A DNA stretch of 64,000 nucleotides from Candidatus Uhrbacteria bacterium (GTDB lineage Bacteria > Patescibacteriota > Patescibacteriia > 2-12-FULL-60-25): the NCBI GenBank assembly GCA_016222815.1, contig JACRQE010000002.1, positions 62,001-126,000 on the forward strand. Direction: 5' to 3'. Below are positions 24,158 to 32,522 of this stretch, piece after piece. Positions within the stretch are counted from its first letter, which is position 1; the number at the start of each line of letters is the position of its first letter. The translations under genes were made by a program, and so were the position numbers. The notes beneath the pieces were generated by a model. The model saw only the letters and a list, made by a program, of their open reading frames with translations, ran no database searches and was not told the DNA's origin.

Positions 24158-25885
24158 TCACTCCAGGATCTTGGCGGCTTCGGGCGGGAGTGGGTCCACG
24201 CCTTCGAAGCTCCGGTACTTGCGATAGTTCCTGCGCGCCTCCTCCAGGTCACCGGACTTCCGCGCGCAGTCGCCGAGAATGCGGTACGGCTTGGGGAAAG
24301 CCGGGAAGGCGGCCAGGACGGCATACATCTGGCTCACCGCGTGGCGGCAGTTGCTGCTGCGTGCCGCGGCTTCACCGCTTTGGTAGATGGTATAGGCGCG
24401 GGAACCCGGCGCGGGACCGACGTCAGGACGAAGTTTCTCGGCCATGACTGACGGTGATATTGCCGGAGGCGACTGAACGGCCATCCGCGGACTGCCCGTG
24501 TTCGCTTGGATCGCGGATGGCTGGGCGCTTGGATGGCTGAATGTCCACCAGATGACCGCACCGCAGACGCTTGCGAGCACGAGAGGCGCCACGATCCAGA
24601 GACTGGAGAACGCGGGTTTGGAGACCTGCGAGGCAGGAACATTGGCGACGGTTTCCGTTTCATCTTTGACGGTGATGGACACCTGGCCGTTGCCGCTGAC
24701 CTGACCTTGGGGCGGGACCGAATCCAACTGGGTCGGCGCCAGCGACATCTCCGACGCGGCACTCATGCTCAAGAGCGTGGAGATCTTACGCTGGTCTGGC
24801 GGAGCATCAGTCTTAGCTTCGTAGGCTTCTACCTGCTCCAGGACCTCGAGCAGGACATCGCAGCTTGCCGGCCGGTCCCAAGGACCTTTGGACATGCAGG
24901 CTTCGATGAGCGTGACCATGATGGGATTGGGGTCCACCAGGTGTTCGGCGAGCGGTTTGGGCTGATAACTGTCTGACACGACCCGGCCCAGGATGAGCGA
25001 GGCGAGGAGCTGGGCTTGGGTCTGGGTGTTGGGCCTGGCCCCGCCCGTCTGCTTGATTTCGCTCACATCGGCGTCAAACGGCTGGGCGCCGGCCATGAGC
25101 TCGTAACACATGATCCCGAAGGACCAGATATCCGAGCGCTGACCCACGAACCAGTTCTTGCCATGGGGGTCCACCCGGCAACCGCAAGCGGCTTCGGGAG
25201 AGACATAGTAGGGCGTACCCACGACCCGTCCCTGGGTGGTGAGCGCGGGATCCTTATCCAGATCCAAACTCTTGGAGATGCCGAAGTCGGTGAGCTTCAC
25301 GACCCCGTCCTTGGTGATGAGCACATTGTCCGGCTTGATGTCGCGGTGCACGATACCCTTGTTGTGGACTTCGCGCAGGGCGAGCAGGAACTGCCGCAGG
25401 ATGGGGACGAGCTCGGCGAGCGGGATGAGCGAACCCACGATCTTACCCGTAGCCGGATTGCGGCCTGAGGTCTGACGACGATACGCATGGATGTCGCGCA
25501 GGGTCGCGAGGCTCTGGGCGTTCTCGACCAGCTCCATGGCCAGGAAGGGAATGCCTTCCTGGTCGATGCCCAGGCTGTGGATGCGCACCACGTTGGGATG
25601 GCGGACGCTCTGCAGCATGAGCGCTTCGCGGACGAAACGCTTGAGTGCCTCGTCCGAATATTGCATGACGTGGCGGTGAAGGTATTTCACGGCCACGATG
25701 CGCGGCGCATCACCGTGCTTGGCGATGTAGGCCTCGGGCGGGTTCAGGTGCTTGGCGCGGTAGACCGTGCCCATGCCTCCTGAACCGAGTTCGTCCAGGA
25801 GTTCATACACCAGGACCTGCTCTCCGCCCTGGCCGTCAGGCAGACGACTCTGGATATAGCAAGGCAAACTGTTGCGGATTGACAT
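24158..25885 (-). CDS. Membrane-anchored eukaryotic-like Ser/Thr protein kinase with C-terminal TPR-like region
   Basis: 575 residues. All kinase subdomains are present: glycine loop LGSGGMGTVYRA, VAVKYLHRH lysine, IVHRDIKPDNVL catalytic loop, KLTDFGISKS, and YYVSPEA. A single membrane helix near 427-450 (LWIVAPLVLASVCGAVIWW) separates it from an outer segment ending in a TPR-like hairpin (YRILGDCARKSGDLEEARRNYRKY). ATG 25885 follows GGGAGGT. Architecture is as in PknB-like kinases but with TPR instead of PASTA repeats. The first of a likely two-gene unit. Confidence 0.88.
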   Translation of the reverse strand: MSIRNSLPCYIQSRLPDGQGGEQVLVYELLDELGSGGMGTVYRAKHLNPPEAYIAKHGDAPRIVAVKYLHRHVMQYSDEALKRFVREALMLQSVRHPNVVRIHSLGIDQEGIPFLAMELVENAQSLATLRDIHAYRRQTSGRNPATGKIVGSLIPLAELVPILRQFLLALREVHNKGIVHRDIKPDNVLITKDGVVKLTDFGISKSLDLDKDPALTTQGRVVGTPYYVSPEAACGCRVDPHGKNWFVGQRSDIWSFGIMCYELMAGAQPFDADVSEIKQTGGARPNTQTQAQLLASLILGRVVSDSYQPKPLAEHLVDPNPIMVTLIEACMSKGPWDRPASCDVLLEVLEQVEAYEAKTDAPPDQRKISTLLSMSAASEMSLAPTQLDSVPPQGQVSGNGQVSITVKDETETVANVPASQVSKPAFSSLWIVAPLVLASVCGAVIWWTFSHPSAQPSAIQANTGSPRMAVQSPPAISPSVMAEKLRPDVGPAPGSRAYTIYQSGEAAARSSNCRHAVSQMYAVLAAFPAFPKPYRILGDCARKSGDLEEARRNYRKYRSFEGVDPLPPEAAKILE

Positions 25886-25947
25886 GGTCTGGACCTCCCA
25901 GAATTTTTGTCGAAGTTGCATCCTGGAACCCTTTCCAGGAATAGCTG

Positions 25948-25976
25948 AACTTAGCCGAAAAAGACCGTTTTGTCAA
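25948..25976 (-). promoter_or_regulatory. Promoter of the Ser/Thr kinase gene
   Basis: On the minus strand TTGACA, 17 bases, TAAGTT. Confidence 0.6.
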
Positions 25977-25988
25977 GGGTTTGGCGAC

Positions 25989-26014
25989 GAAAAAACGGCC
26001 GCAGGGGCCGTCTT
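25989..26014 (-). terminator. Terminator after ileS
   Basis: Stem around aaacggcc / ggccgtctt with a T run on the minus strand. Confidence 0.6.
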
Positions 26015-26029
26015 TCGGGTTATTTAAGC

Positions 26030-29000
26030 TTAAACCTTGGAGATTCCGATGGAGATTTCCTGCTCATCCAGCCTCACGTTCTCGGCCATATCCATGCCTT
26101 CCGGCAAGACCTCGCCTACTCCGTGAGCTGTGGCATGGAACGAATCCACGATGCCGGGCAGGAATGCTTCGATAGTGTCGCGCAATCCGAGATCGGACGA
26201 GGCAACGTTGAGGCTGATGCCGTCCTTGGGGGTCAGGCCGAGTTTCTTGCGCAGGTTCATGACGTGGCGCGAGAGTTCGCGGGCCAAACCTTTTTTCTTG
26301 AGTTCGGGCGTGATGACCGTATCCAGTTCGGCGATCCAAGGCTGGTCGCCGACTTCGGAGCCGCCTTTGACCAGGACCTGTTCGACGTTCAGTTCGTCGC
26401 GGATGAGGTTCGTGAGTTCGGTCCGCGACGTCAGGCGCGCGGCCAGGGAAGCATCGCGCATATTGACCGTGAGCGCAGCGAGCGCCTGGCGCACCGGGAT
26501 CTTGTGGCGTGCACGCAGTTCCTGACCGGCGGCCGCGACTTCGCGCACCCATTCCATGTCCTTGAGGAGCTGCTCGTCGGAGATGCGTTCGTCGACTTTG
26601 GGCCACTTGTCCAGATGGACAGACATCTTGGGGCCGCCGACTTCCTGGTACAGCTTATCGGCGAAGAACGGGGTGAACGGCGCCATGAGCTTGGCTGTTT
26701 CGAGGAGCGCTTCGCGCAGGGTGCGCAGGGCATCCTGGCGGTCGTACTGGTCGGCGCCTTTCATGCGTTCGCGCGAACGGCGCAGCCACCAAGTCGAGAG
26801 GTCATCGACCCAAGCGCGGAGAGGACGGGAAGCGCCGACCAGGTCGTAGCCTTCCATGCCGGCCGTCATCTCGCGGGTGACCTGGGCCAAGCGGGAAGCG
26901 AGCCAGCGGTCCAGGGCATGCATGCTGCGCGGCTTAACGATCTCGGGATGGCCTTCGGCCGCGTAAAGTTTGTAGAAAGCGAGGATGTTCCAGAGCGTGC
27001 CGAAGAGCGTGCGCTGGATGATGGCACAGTCCTTTTCGGAAAAATTGACGCTGTCGGCCTGGAGCACGGGCGAGGAGAGGAGATAGAAACGCAACGTATC
27101 GGCGCCGAGCCTCTGCATGAGATCCCACGGGTCGGGATAATTCTTGAGGCTCTTTGACATCTTCTTGCCGTCCTCGGCCAGGATCATGCCGGTCACGATG
27201 ACGTTCTTGAACGCAGGCTTGTTGAAGAGCGCACTGGAGAGGACGTGCAAGGTGTAGAACCAACCGCGGGTCTGGTCCTGGGCTTCGGCGATGAAGTCGG
27301 CCGGGTAGTTGTCCTCGAACCACTGTTTGTTCTCCTGCGGATAATGGACCGAAGCGTACGGCATACTGCCCGACTCGAACCAGCAATCGAAGACTTCGGG
27401 GATGCGACGCATGGTCTGGCCGCAGGCGCAGGGCACCGTGATCTCGTCGATATAGGGACGATGCAGGTCGAGTTTCCCGCCCTCGCCGAGTTTTTGGCCC
27501 GAAGCATGTTCGAGTTCGGCGACCGAACCGAAGACGCGCTTTTCGCCGCATGCATCGCAGACCCAAACGGGCAGAGGCGAACCCCAGTAGCGGGTGCGCG
27601 AGATGTTCCAGTCCGGTGCGGTCTCGAGACCGTTGCCGAAACGTCCGGTCTTGAACGTCTCCGGGTACCAGCCGATCTTTTTGGCCGTCTCGAGCATCTT
27701 GGGCTTGATCTTGGTCACGTTAACGAACCAGGCGGGTTGGGCTTTGTAGAACAGGAGAGTATTGCAGCGCCAACAAGCCGGGACGCTGTGCTCGATTTCT
27801 TCTTCGCGATACAGGAGACCGCGGGCGCGCAGGTCTTCTGTGACCGGGGCGTTGGAATCCTTGATGTACATGCCGGCGAATTTTCCGGTCTCGGGTTTTT
27901 GCTTGCCCTCTTCGTCCACAGTGACCACGACCGGCAGGTCATGCGTCTTGGAAGCCAAAAAGTCTTCTTCGCCGAAGGCCGGTGCCGTGTGCACGATACC
28001 TGTGCCGTCGGAGGTGGTGACATAACCCATGGCCACGACCGTGTAGATATTCTTGCCGGCGCGGGCCGTGAGTTTTTCCAGGGCTTCGGGCGAGAGGTCG
28101 AAGAGCGGTTCGTATTTGAGGCCTTCAAGGGACGAGCCTTTGACCTTTTCCAGGACTTCGAACGACGGGTCGTTGTCGGACAGCGGATAGTATTGTTTCA
28201 GGACCGACTCCATCAGACTCTCGGCCATGATGAAGATTTCGCCCGTCTCCTCCATCTTGACCCGGACATACATCTCATCCGGATTGACGGCTAAGGCGAC
28301 GTTGGCGAGCAGGGTCCAGGGCGTGGTGGTCCAAGCCAGGAAATAGGTCTTGTCTTCGCCTTTGAGCTTGAACTTGAGGGTGACGGCCGGGTCCTTGGCG
28401 TCGAGATACGAGTTCTGCATGGCAATCTCGAAGCTGGAGAGCGGCGTGGAACAGCGCGGACAGTAGAGGGAGACACGCAGGTCGCGATAAACCAGGTCCT
28501 TTTTCCAGAGTTCGGAGAAAGCCCACCAGACGGATTCGGTATAGCTGGCGTCCATGGTCTTGTAGGCGTTGTCGAACTCGACCCAGCGGCCGACGCGGTC
28601 CACGTATTTCTTCCACTCGCCTGCGTATTGCATGACCGAAGTGGCGCAAGCCTGGTTGAACTTGTCGATCCCGTAGGTTTCGATGTCGCGGCGCGAATTG
28701 AGCTTGAGCGTCTTCTCGACCAGGTTCTCGGCCGGCAAGCCATGGCAATCCCAACCCCAACGGCGCGGCACGCGGAAACCCTGCATGGTCCAGTAGCGCG
28801 GAACGCAGTCCTTGATGATGGACTGGAGGAGGTGGCCGTAATGCGGCAGTCCGTTGGCGAACGGCGGGCCGTCGTAAAAAACATAAGTCTTATTCTCGGG
28901 ACGCTCCTCGATGGAGCGCTCGAAAATCCGCTCCTTTTGCCAGAAGGCCAAGATCTCCTCTTCCATCTGCGGGAAGTTGGGGCGGGAAGAATCCCGTTCC

Positions 29001-29038
29001 GCATTCTGCGTACCGCGTGCTTCGTTATCGTTCGACAT
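26030..29038 (-). CDS. ileS: Isoleucyl-tRNA synthetase, archaeal/eukaryotic (IleS2) type
   Basis: A class I synthetase of about 1002 residues. The HIGH motif is HYGH (about 66-69) after YDGPPFANGLP. The editing-domain segment is LAWTTTPWTLLAN. The second signature GKKMSKSLKNYPDPW is near 625. A C-terminal anticodon region and two Cys pairs (CDACG, CACG) are present. The length and GWDCHGLPAENLVEK context fit the eukaryote-like IleRS clade associated with mupirocin resistance. ATG 29038 is preferred because a TTGACG-17-CATGAT promoter lies just upstream. Residues about 6-16 (NEARGTQNAERD) look like a translated repeat. Confidence 0.93.
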   Translation of the reverse strand: MSNDNEARGTQNAERDSSRPNFPQMEEEILAFWQKERIFERSIEERPENKTYVFYDGPPFANGLPHYGHLLQSIIKDCVPRYWTMQGFRVPRRWGWDCHGLPAENLVEKTLKLNSRRDIETYGIDKFNQACATSVMQYAGEWKKYVDRVGRWVEFDNAYKTMDASYTESVWWAFSELWKKDLVYRDLRVSLYCPRCSTPLSSFEIAMQNSYLDAKDPAVTLKFKLKGEDKTYFLAWTTTPWTLLANVALAVNPDEMYVRVKMEETGEIFIMAESLMESVLKQYYPLSDNDPSFEVLEKVKGSSLEGLKYEPLFDLSPEALEKLTARAGKNIYTVVAMGYVTTSDGTGIVHTAPAFGEEDFLASKTHDLPVVVTVDEEGKQKPETGKFAGMYIKDSNAPVTEDLRARGLLYREEEIEHSVPACWRCNTLLFYKAQPAWFVNVTKIKPKMLETAKKIGWYPETFKTGRFGNGLETAPDWNISRTRYWGSPLPVWVCDACGEKRVFGSVAELEHASGQKLGEGGKLDLHRPYIDEITVPCACGQTMRRIPEVFDCWFESGSMPYASVHYPQENKQWFEDNYPADFIAEAQDQTRGWFYTLHVLSSALFNKPAFKNVIVTGMILAEDGKKMSKSLKNYPDPWDLMQRLGADTLRFYLLSSPVLQADSVNFSEKDCAIIQRTLFGTLWNILAFYKLYAAEGHPEIVKPRSMHALDRWLASRLAQVTREMTAGMEGYDLVGASRPLRAWVDDLSTWWLRRSRERMKGADQYDRQDALRTLREALLETAKLMAPFTPFFADKLYQEVGGPKMSVHLDKWPKVDERISDEQLLKDMEWVREVAAAGQELRARHKIPVRQALAALTVNMRDASLAARLTSRTELTNLIRDELNVEQVLVKGGSEVGDQPWIAELDTVITPELKKKGLARELSRHVMNLRKKLGLTPKDGISLNVASSDLGLRDTIEAFLPGIVDSFHATAHGVGEVLPEGMDMAENVRLDEQEISIGISKV
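29008..29024 (-). repeat. GTAC-rich repeat fragment at the ileS 5' end
   Basis: The 17-base unit cgaagcacgcggtacgc (minus strand) is shared with the copies at 4270-4330 and 43862-43937. Confidence 0.6.
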
Positions 29039-29161
29039 ATTGAGTGCGTCTATCATGCGGTTGATGGACGTTTCCGTCAAGATATGGGCATGGTTTTGGC
29101 AGGAAAAATACAGACCCCGGACAAGCCGAGGTCAGTATCTGTAATGGTTCGTATCTCAAGA

Positions 29162-29287
29162 TCACTTCTTTACCAGATATTTCACGAGTGCGGCGATTCC
29201 GAGGCCCATCAGGACCCAAAGAGCCAAGAGCGTGAACGACCCCACACCCGACCCATAGCCCATCATGCCGTAAAAAGAATTCATCAT
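29162..29287 (-). CDS. Small single-pass membrane protein, 41 aa
   Basis: The sequence begins MMNSFYGMMGYGSG and continues with one hydrophobic helix (LLALWVLMGLGIAALV) and a basic end (KYLVKK). It is the last gene of the copper block, five bases after the 91-residue membrane protein gene. Met-rich small membrane proteins often accompany copper ATPases; a metal role is inferred. Confidence 0.6.
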   Translation of the reverse strand: MMNSFYGMMGYGSGVGSFTLLALWVLMGLGIAALVKYLVKK

Positions 29288-29291
29288 ATGA

Positions 29292-29567
29292 TTATTTCTT
29301 CATACTACAGCAATTGCAATTCGCATGCAGGCCGTGGAAGATCAAAGAGATAATGAGGCCATAAACGAAACTCATGACACCGCCATAAATCACGCTGCCG
29401 GCGTCAAAACCGCTGAAGCCGGGGAAAGCCGTCTTCAGGGAGAGGAGATGGAACTGCATGACTGATGGATCGGTCATGGTGAAGCGCCACAACAGACAGG
29501 CGGCATAAAGGAACACGGCGAAGACGCCGATCATAACTGCGTGCTTAAGGAGATATTCGTTTTTCAT
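29292..29567 (-). CDS. Small membrane protein, possibly DUF5676-like
   Basis: 91 residues with two hydrophobic segments (MIGVFAVFLYAACLLW and GGVMSFVYGLIISLIF) and a Cys-rich end HANCNCCSMKK that could bind metal. DUF5676-like two-helix proteins commonly lie beside heavy-metal ATPases; the family match is a judgement from layout. Part of the copper block. Confidence 0.6.
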   Translation of the reverse strand: MKNEYLLKHAVMIGVFAVFLYAACLLWRFTMTDPSVMQFHLLSLKTAFPGFSGFDAGSVIYGGVMSFVYGLIISLIFHGLHANCNCCSMKK

Positions 29568-29612
29568 AATGTACTGAAGAAACTTAATGAATTATGTCGT
29601 AGATAGTTAAGT

Positions 29613-30311
29613 TTAACGAAGCGGCCGATCAAAACCATATTCACCTTCGATCCTCTGGTAACGTCCGCGGCTGTACTCGTAAACCAGAGGTTTCGCTTCG
29701 GGCAGGTCTACGTAGGAGATGTCCTGGTCGGAAATACCTTCAAGATGTTTTATCGCCGCTCGGAGCGTGTTCCCGTGGGCCGTGACGAGGACGGTCTCAC
29801 CGCGCCGAACCTTGGGTAGAATGTTCCGCACCAGATACGGATGCATCCTGGCATGCGCTTCCTCAAGACTTTCCCCGTGCGGAGGTTTGTCCGCATATCC
29901 CCGGCGCCAAGCCTTGACCTTGTCTTTGCCGTATTTCCGTTCTGCCGCTGTCTTATCCATCCCCTGCAACATTCCATAATAACGTTCGTTCAATGCGGAG
30001 CTGGAAAAAATCGGGATGTCGTCCCCGACGCGGCGGTTGGAGTTGCGGATCCAGCCGGAATATCTCGTATCATCCGCATGCTGGAAAATACCGGTCCGCG
30101 CCTGACCGGACAGGATAATCAACAGCGTTTCTTGGGCACGGGTCAACGTAGAGGTGTAGGCCGCTGAATAATCGAAATCCTTGCAGTGGACGGCACAACG
30201 CCCCGCTTCTTTGATGCCGTTCTCGCTCAAGGGAATATCAATCCAGCCTGTAAACCGGTTGCTTAGGTTCCAGCGTGATTCTCCGTGACGGACAAGGACG
30301 AGTTTGCCCAT
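29613..30311 (-). CDS. gpmA: 2,3-bisphosphoglycerate-dependent phosphoglycerate mutase
   Basis: 232 residues starting MGKLVLVRHGESRWN (RHGE with the catalytic His). Also present are FTGWIDIPLSENGIKEA, TSTLTRAQETL, LNERYYGMLQGMDK, PPHGESLEEAHAR and VTAHGNTLRA. It interconverts 3- and 2-phosphoglycerate in lower glycolysis. It follows the copB-like gene by five bases, so it is probably in the same transcript as the copper genes, an odd partnership. ATG 30311 replaces the much longer frame. Confidence 0.92.
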   Translation of the reverse strand: MGKLVLVRHGESRWNLSNRFTGWIDIPLSENGIKEAGRCAVHCKDFDYSAAYTSTLTRAQETLLIILSGQARTGIFQHADDTRYSGWIRNSNRRVGDDIPIFSSSALNERYYGMLQGMDKTAAERKYGKDKVKAWRRGYADKPPHGESLEEAHARMHPYLVRNILPKVRRGETVLVTAHGNTLRAAIKHLEGISDQDISYVDLPEAKPLVYEYSRGRYQRIEGEYGFDRPLR

Positions 30312-30316
30312 AGGTT

Positions 30317-32431
30317 TCAATCTGTCAGATGCTTCTCCACCCGTTTCAGCAACACCGCGTTCGTCGCGACGATGATGGATGAGGCGGACATGAGGAGCGC
30401 GGAGACTTCCGGCCGCAGGACCCAGCCGAAAGACGTGTAGAAAGCGCCGGCCGCGACCGGGATGGCCAGGACGTTGTAGATGGCGGCCCAAAAAAGATTC
30501 TGTTTCATCTTCACGACCGTAGCTTTGGAGAGTTTGATCGCGGCCAGGATATCAGCTGGATCGGATTTCATGAGCACGATATTGGCCGTCTCGATGGCCA
30601 CGTCCGTGCCCGCGCCGATGGCGATGCCGATGTCAGCTTGGGCCAGGGCGGGCGCGTCGTTGATGCCATCACCGACCATGGCCACGAACTTACCCTCTGC
30701 CTGGAGCTTCTTGACGTATTTCGCCTTGTCCTCGGGCAGAACCTGGGAGAAGACCCGCTTAATACCGAGTTCTTTGGCCACAGATTGCGCAACTTGTTCA
30801 TGGTCGCCGGTTATCATGGCGACTTCCAACCCCAACATTTGCATGCCTGCAACAGCTTTTTTTGCCGTCGGTTTGATCCGATCTGCGACGCCGATGGCTC
30901 CGGCAACCACACCATCAATGGCGATGATGCTGATGGTATTCCCTGACGACAGCAACCGGTCGATCTCTGACTGGAGCGGAGCTAACGAAATTTTCTGGTC
31001 GTCCATCAGTTTTTCCGTTCCTGCGAGAATCTGCCTGGCACCAACTACGGCGCGGATGCCGTGACCCCCAATAGCTTCGAAACCAGAGACGTTTTCATCG
31101 ACGCCGACTCCTCGCTTTTCAGCTTCGTCCACGATAGCCTTGCTGATAGGATGGTTGGATTTTTTTTCGGCCGAGGCTGCGGCGCCGAGCACGTCGTTGT
31201 CCGAGAATCCTCTGACGTGCACGATCTCCGTGACTTTGGGTTTACCTTCGGTGAGAGTCCCGGTTTTGTCCAAGACAATGGCTTGGATTTTCGATGCTTG
31301 TTCGAGGGTCGTCGCATCCTTGATAAGGATGTTGTGCTTGGCACCAATGCCCGTTCCGACGGCGACAGCAGTAGGAGTCGCAAGACCGAGAGCATCTGGG
31401 CACGCGATTACGATGGCAGAGACCGCGAACGTCAGAGCCGTGATGAAGGAAGCTTGGCCCAGGAAGAACCAGCTGAAGAACGTGATTATACCCACGGAAA
31501 TGGCGACAATGACCAGGATGGCCGCGGCTTTATCCGCGATGCGCTGGCCTGGGGCTTTGGAGTTCTGCGCGGTCTCCACGAGTTTGATGATTTGCGCCAG
31601 GGCCGTCTCGCCGCCGACCTTGGTGGCACGGAATCGGAGCGAGCCGTTCTGGTTGATCGAACCGCCGATGACGCGGTCGCCGATATTCTTCAGCACCGGG
31701 ATCGATTCGCCGGTCACGAGCGATTCATCAATCGAGCTGCTTCCCTCGATGACCTCGCCGTCCACGGCGATTTTGTCACCGGGACGGATGACCACGACGT
31801 CGCCCTTGATGATCTCCGCGCTGGGGATCGTGACCTCTTTCTCCTGCCGCAAGACCGTGGCTTGCGGAGGCACGAGGTCGAAGAGAGCGCGCAGAGCGTC
31901 GGACGTGCCGCGCCTGGATTTCATCTCCATCCAATGGCCGAAGAGCACGAAGGTGACGAGGAGCGCCGCAGCTTCGTAGAAAGTCTCGCCTCCGACCGTG
32001 AAGGTGAGGAGGACGCTGAAGAGATAGGCGGCGAGGACACCCGTCGCAATCAGCACGGACATGTTCAGCTTCCGGCTTTTCAGGGAATAGTACGACCCGG
32101 TGATGAAGATGGAACCGCTCCAAAAGACGACCGGCGTCGTGAGCACGAACAAGAGCCAGTTGACCGGGATGAACGCCTGAAGTCCGCTGCCGATGATCGA
32201 TTCGCCGACGGGAGAAAAGAGGAAAATCGGGATGGAGAGAAGAAAGGCTGACCAAAAGCGCAGCCGCATATCAGCCTCCATCTCTTTGGCCATCTGCGGA
32301 TTGGTCATGGCCGCCTCATGATCCATATGGCTCATCTTGGACATGTCGTGAGCTGCGGGGGCACCTCCATCTTTAGGCTGCTCCGCGTGGTCGTCGGGAT
32401 GGTGCATCATTTGGTGATGGTCATGGTCCAT
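30317..32431 (-). CDS. CopB-like P1B-type ATPase with unusual CPD motif
   Basis: 704 residues. The N-terminus is His/Met-rich (MDHDHHQMMHHPDDHAEQ, DMSKMSHMDH) instead of an HMA domain, as in CopB-type exporters. Actuator loop VTGESIP, phosphorylation site DKTGTLTEGKP (about 385), and hinge [16 protein letters not shown] are intact. The transmembrane metal site reads VIACPDALG (about 342), with Asp where CPC or CPH is usual. Likely moves Cu or another soft/transition metal out of the cytosol; the CPD motif makes metal choice uncertain. It lies 91 bases after copA with a hairpin between. Confidence 0.9.
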   Translation of the reverse strand: MDHDHHQMMHHPDDHAEQPKDGGAPAAHDMSKMSHMDHEAAMTNPQMAKEMEADMRLRFWSAFLLSIPIFLFSPVGESIIGSGLQAFIPVNWLLFVLTTPVVFWSGSIFITGSYYSLKSRKLNMSVLIATGVLAAYLFSVLLTFTVGGETFYEAAALLVTFVLFGHWMEMKSRRGTSDALRALFDLVPPQATVLRQEKEVTIPSAEIIKGDVVVIRPGDKIAVDGEVIEGSSSIDESLVTGESIPVLKNIGDRVIGGSINQNGSLRFRATKVGGETALAQIIKLVETAQNSKAPGQRIADKAAAILVIVAISVGIITFFSWFFLGQASFITALTFAVSAIVIACPDALGLATPTAVAVGTGIGAKHNILIKDATTLEQASKIQAIVLDKTGTLTEGKPKVTEIVHVRGFSDNDVLGAAASAEKKSNHPISKAIVDEAEKRGVGVDENVSGFEAIGGHGIRAVVGARQILAGTEKLMDDQKISLAPLQSEIDRLLSSGNTISIIAIDGVVAGAIGVADRIKPTAKKAVAGMQMLGLEVAMITGDHEQVAQSVAKELGIKRVFSQVLPEDKAKYVKKLQAEGKFVAMVGDGINDAPALAQADIGIAIGAGTDVAIETANIVLMKSDPADILAAIKLSKATVVKMKQNLFWAAIYNVLAIPVAAGAFYTSFGWVLRPEVSALLMSASSIIVATNAVLLKRVEKHLTD

Positions 32432-32476
32432 AAATTTACTTTATAGATTAAGTATACCTTTGGCAGACGGATAACG

Positions 32477-32511
32477 AAAATACCGGCCCTTTCATCGGTA
32501 GCCGGTATTTT
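32477..32511 (-). terminator. Hairpin between copA and the copB-like gene
   Basis: Stem aaaataccggc / gccggtatttt with a T run on the minus strand; could attenuate read-through from copA. Confidence 0.65.
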
Positions 32512-32522
32512 TCGCAAGTCTT

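Noticed and set aside
31061-32251. 396-codon plus-strand frame
   Set aside because: Shadow of the copB-like gene on the opposite strand; biased codon use of the real gene keeps this frame open.
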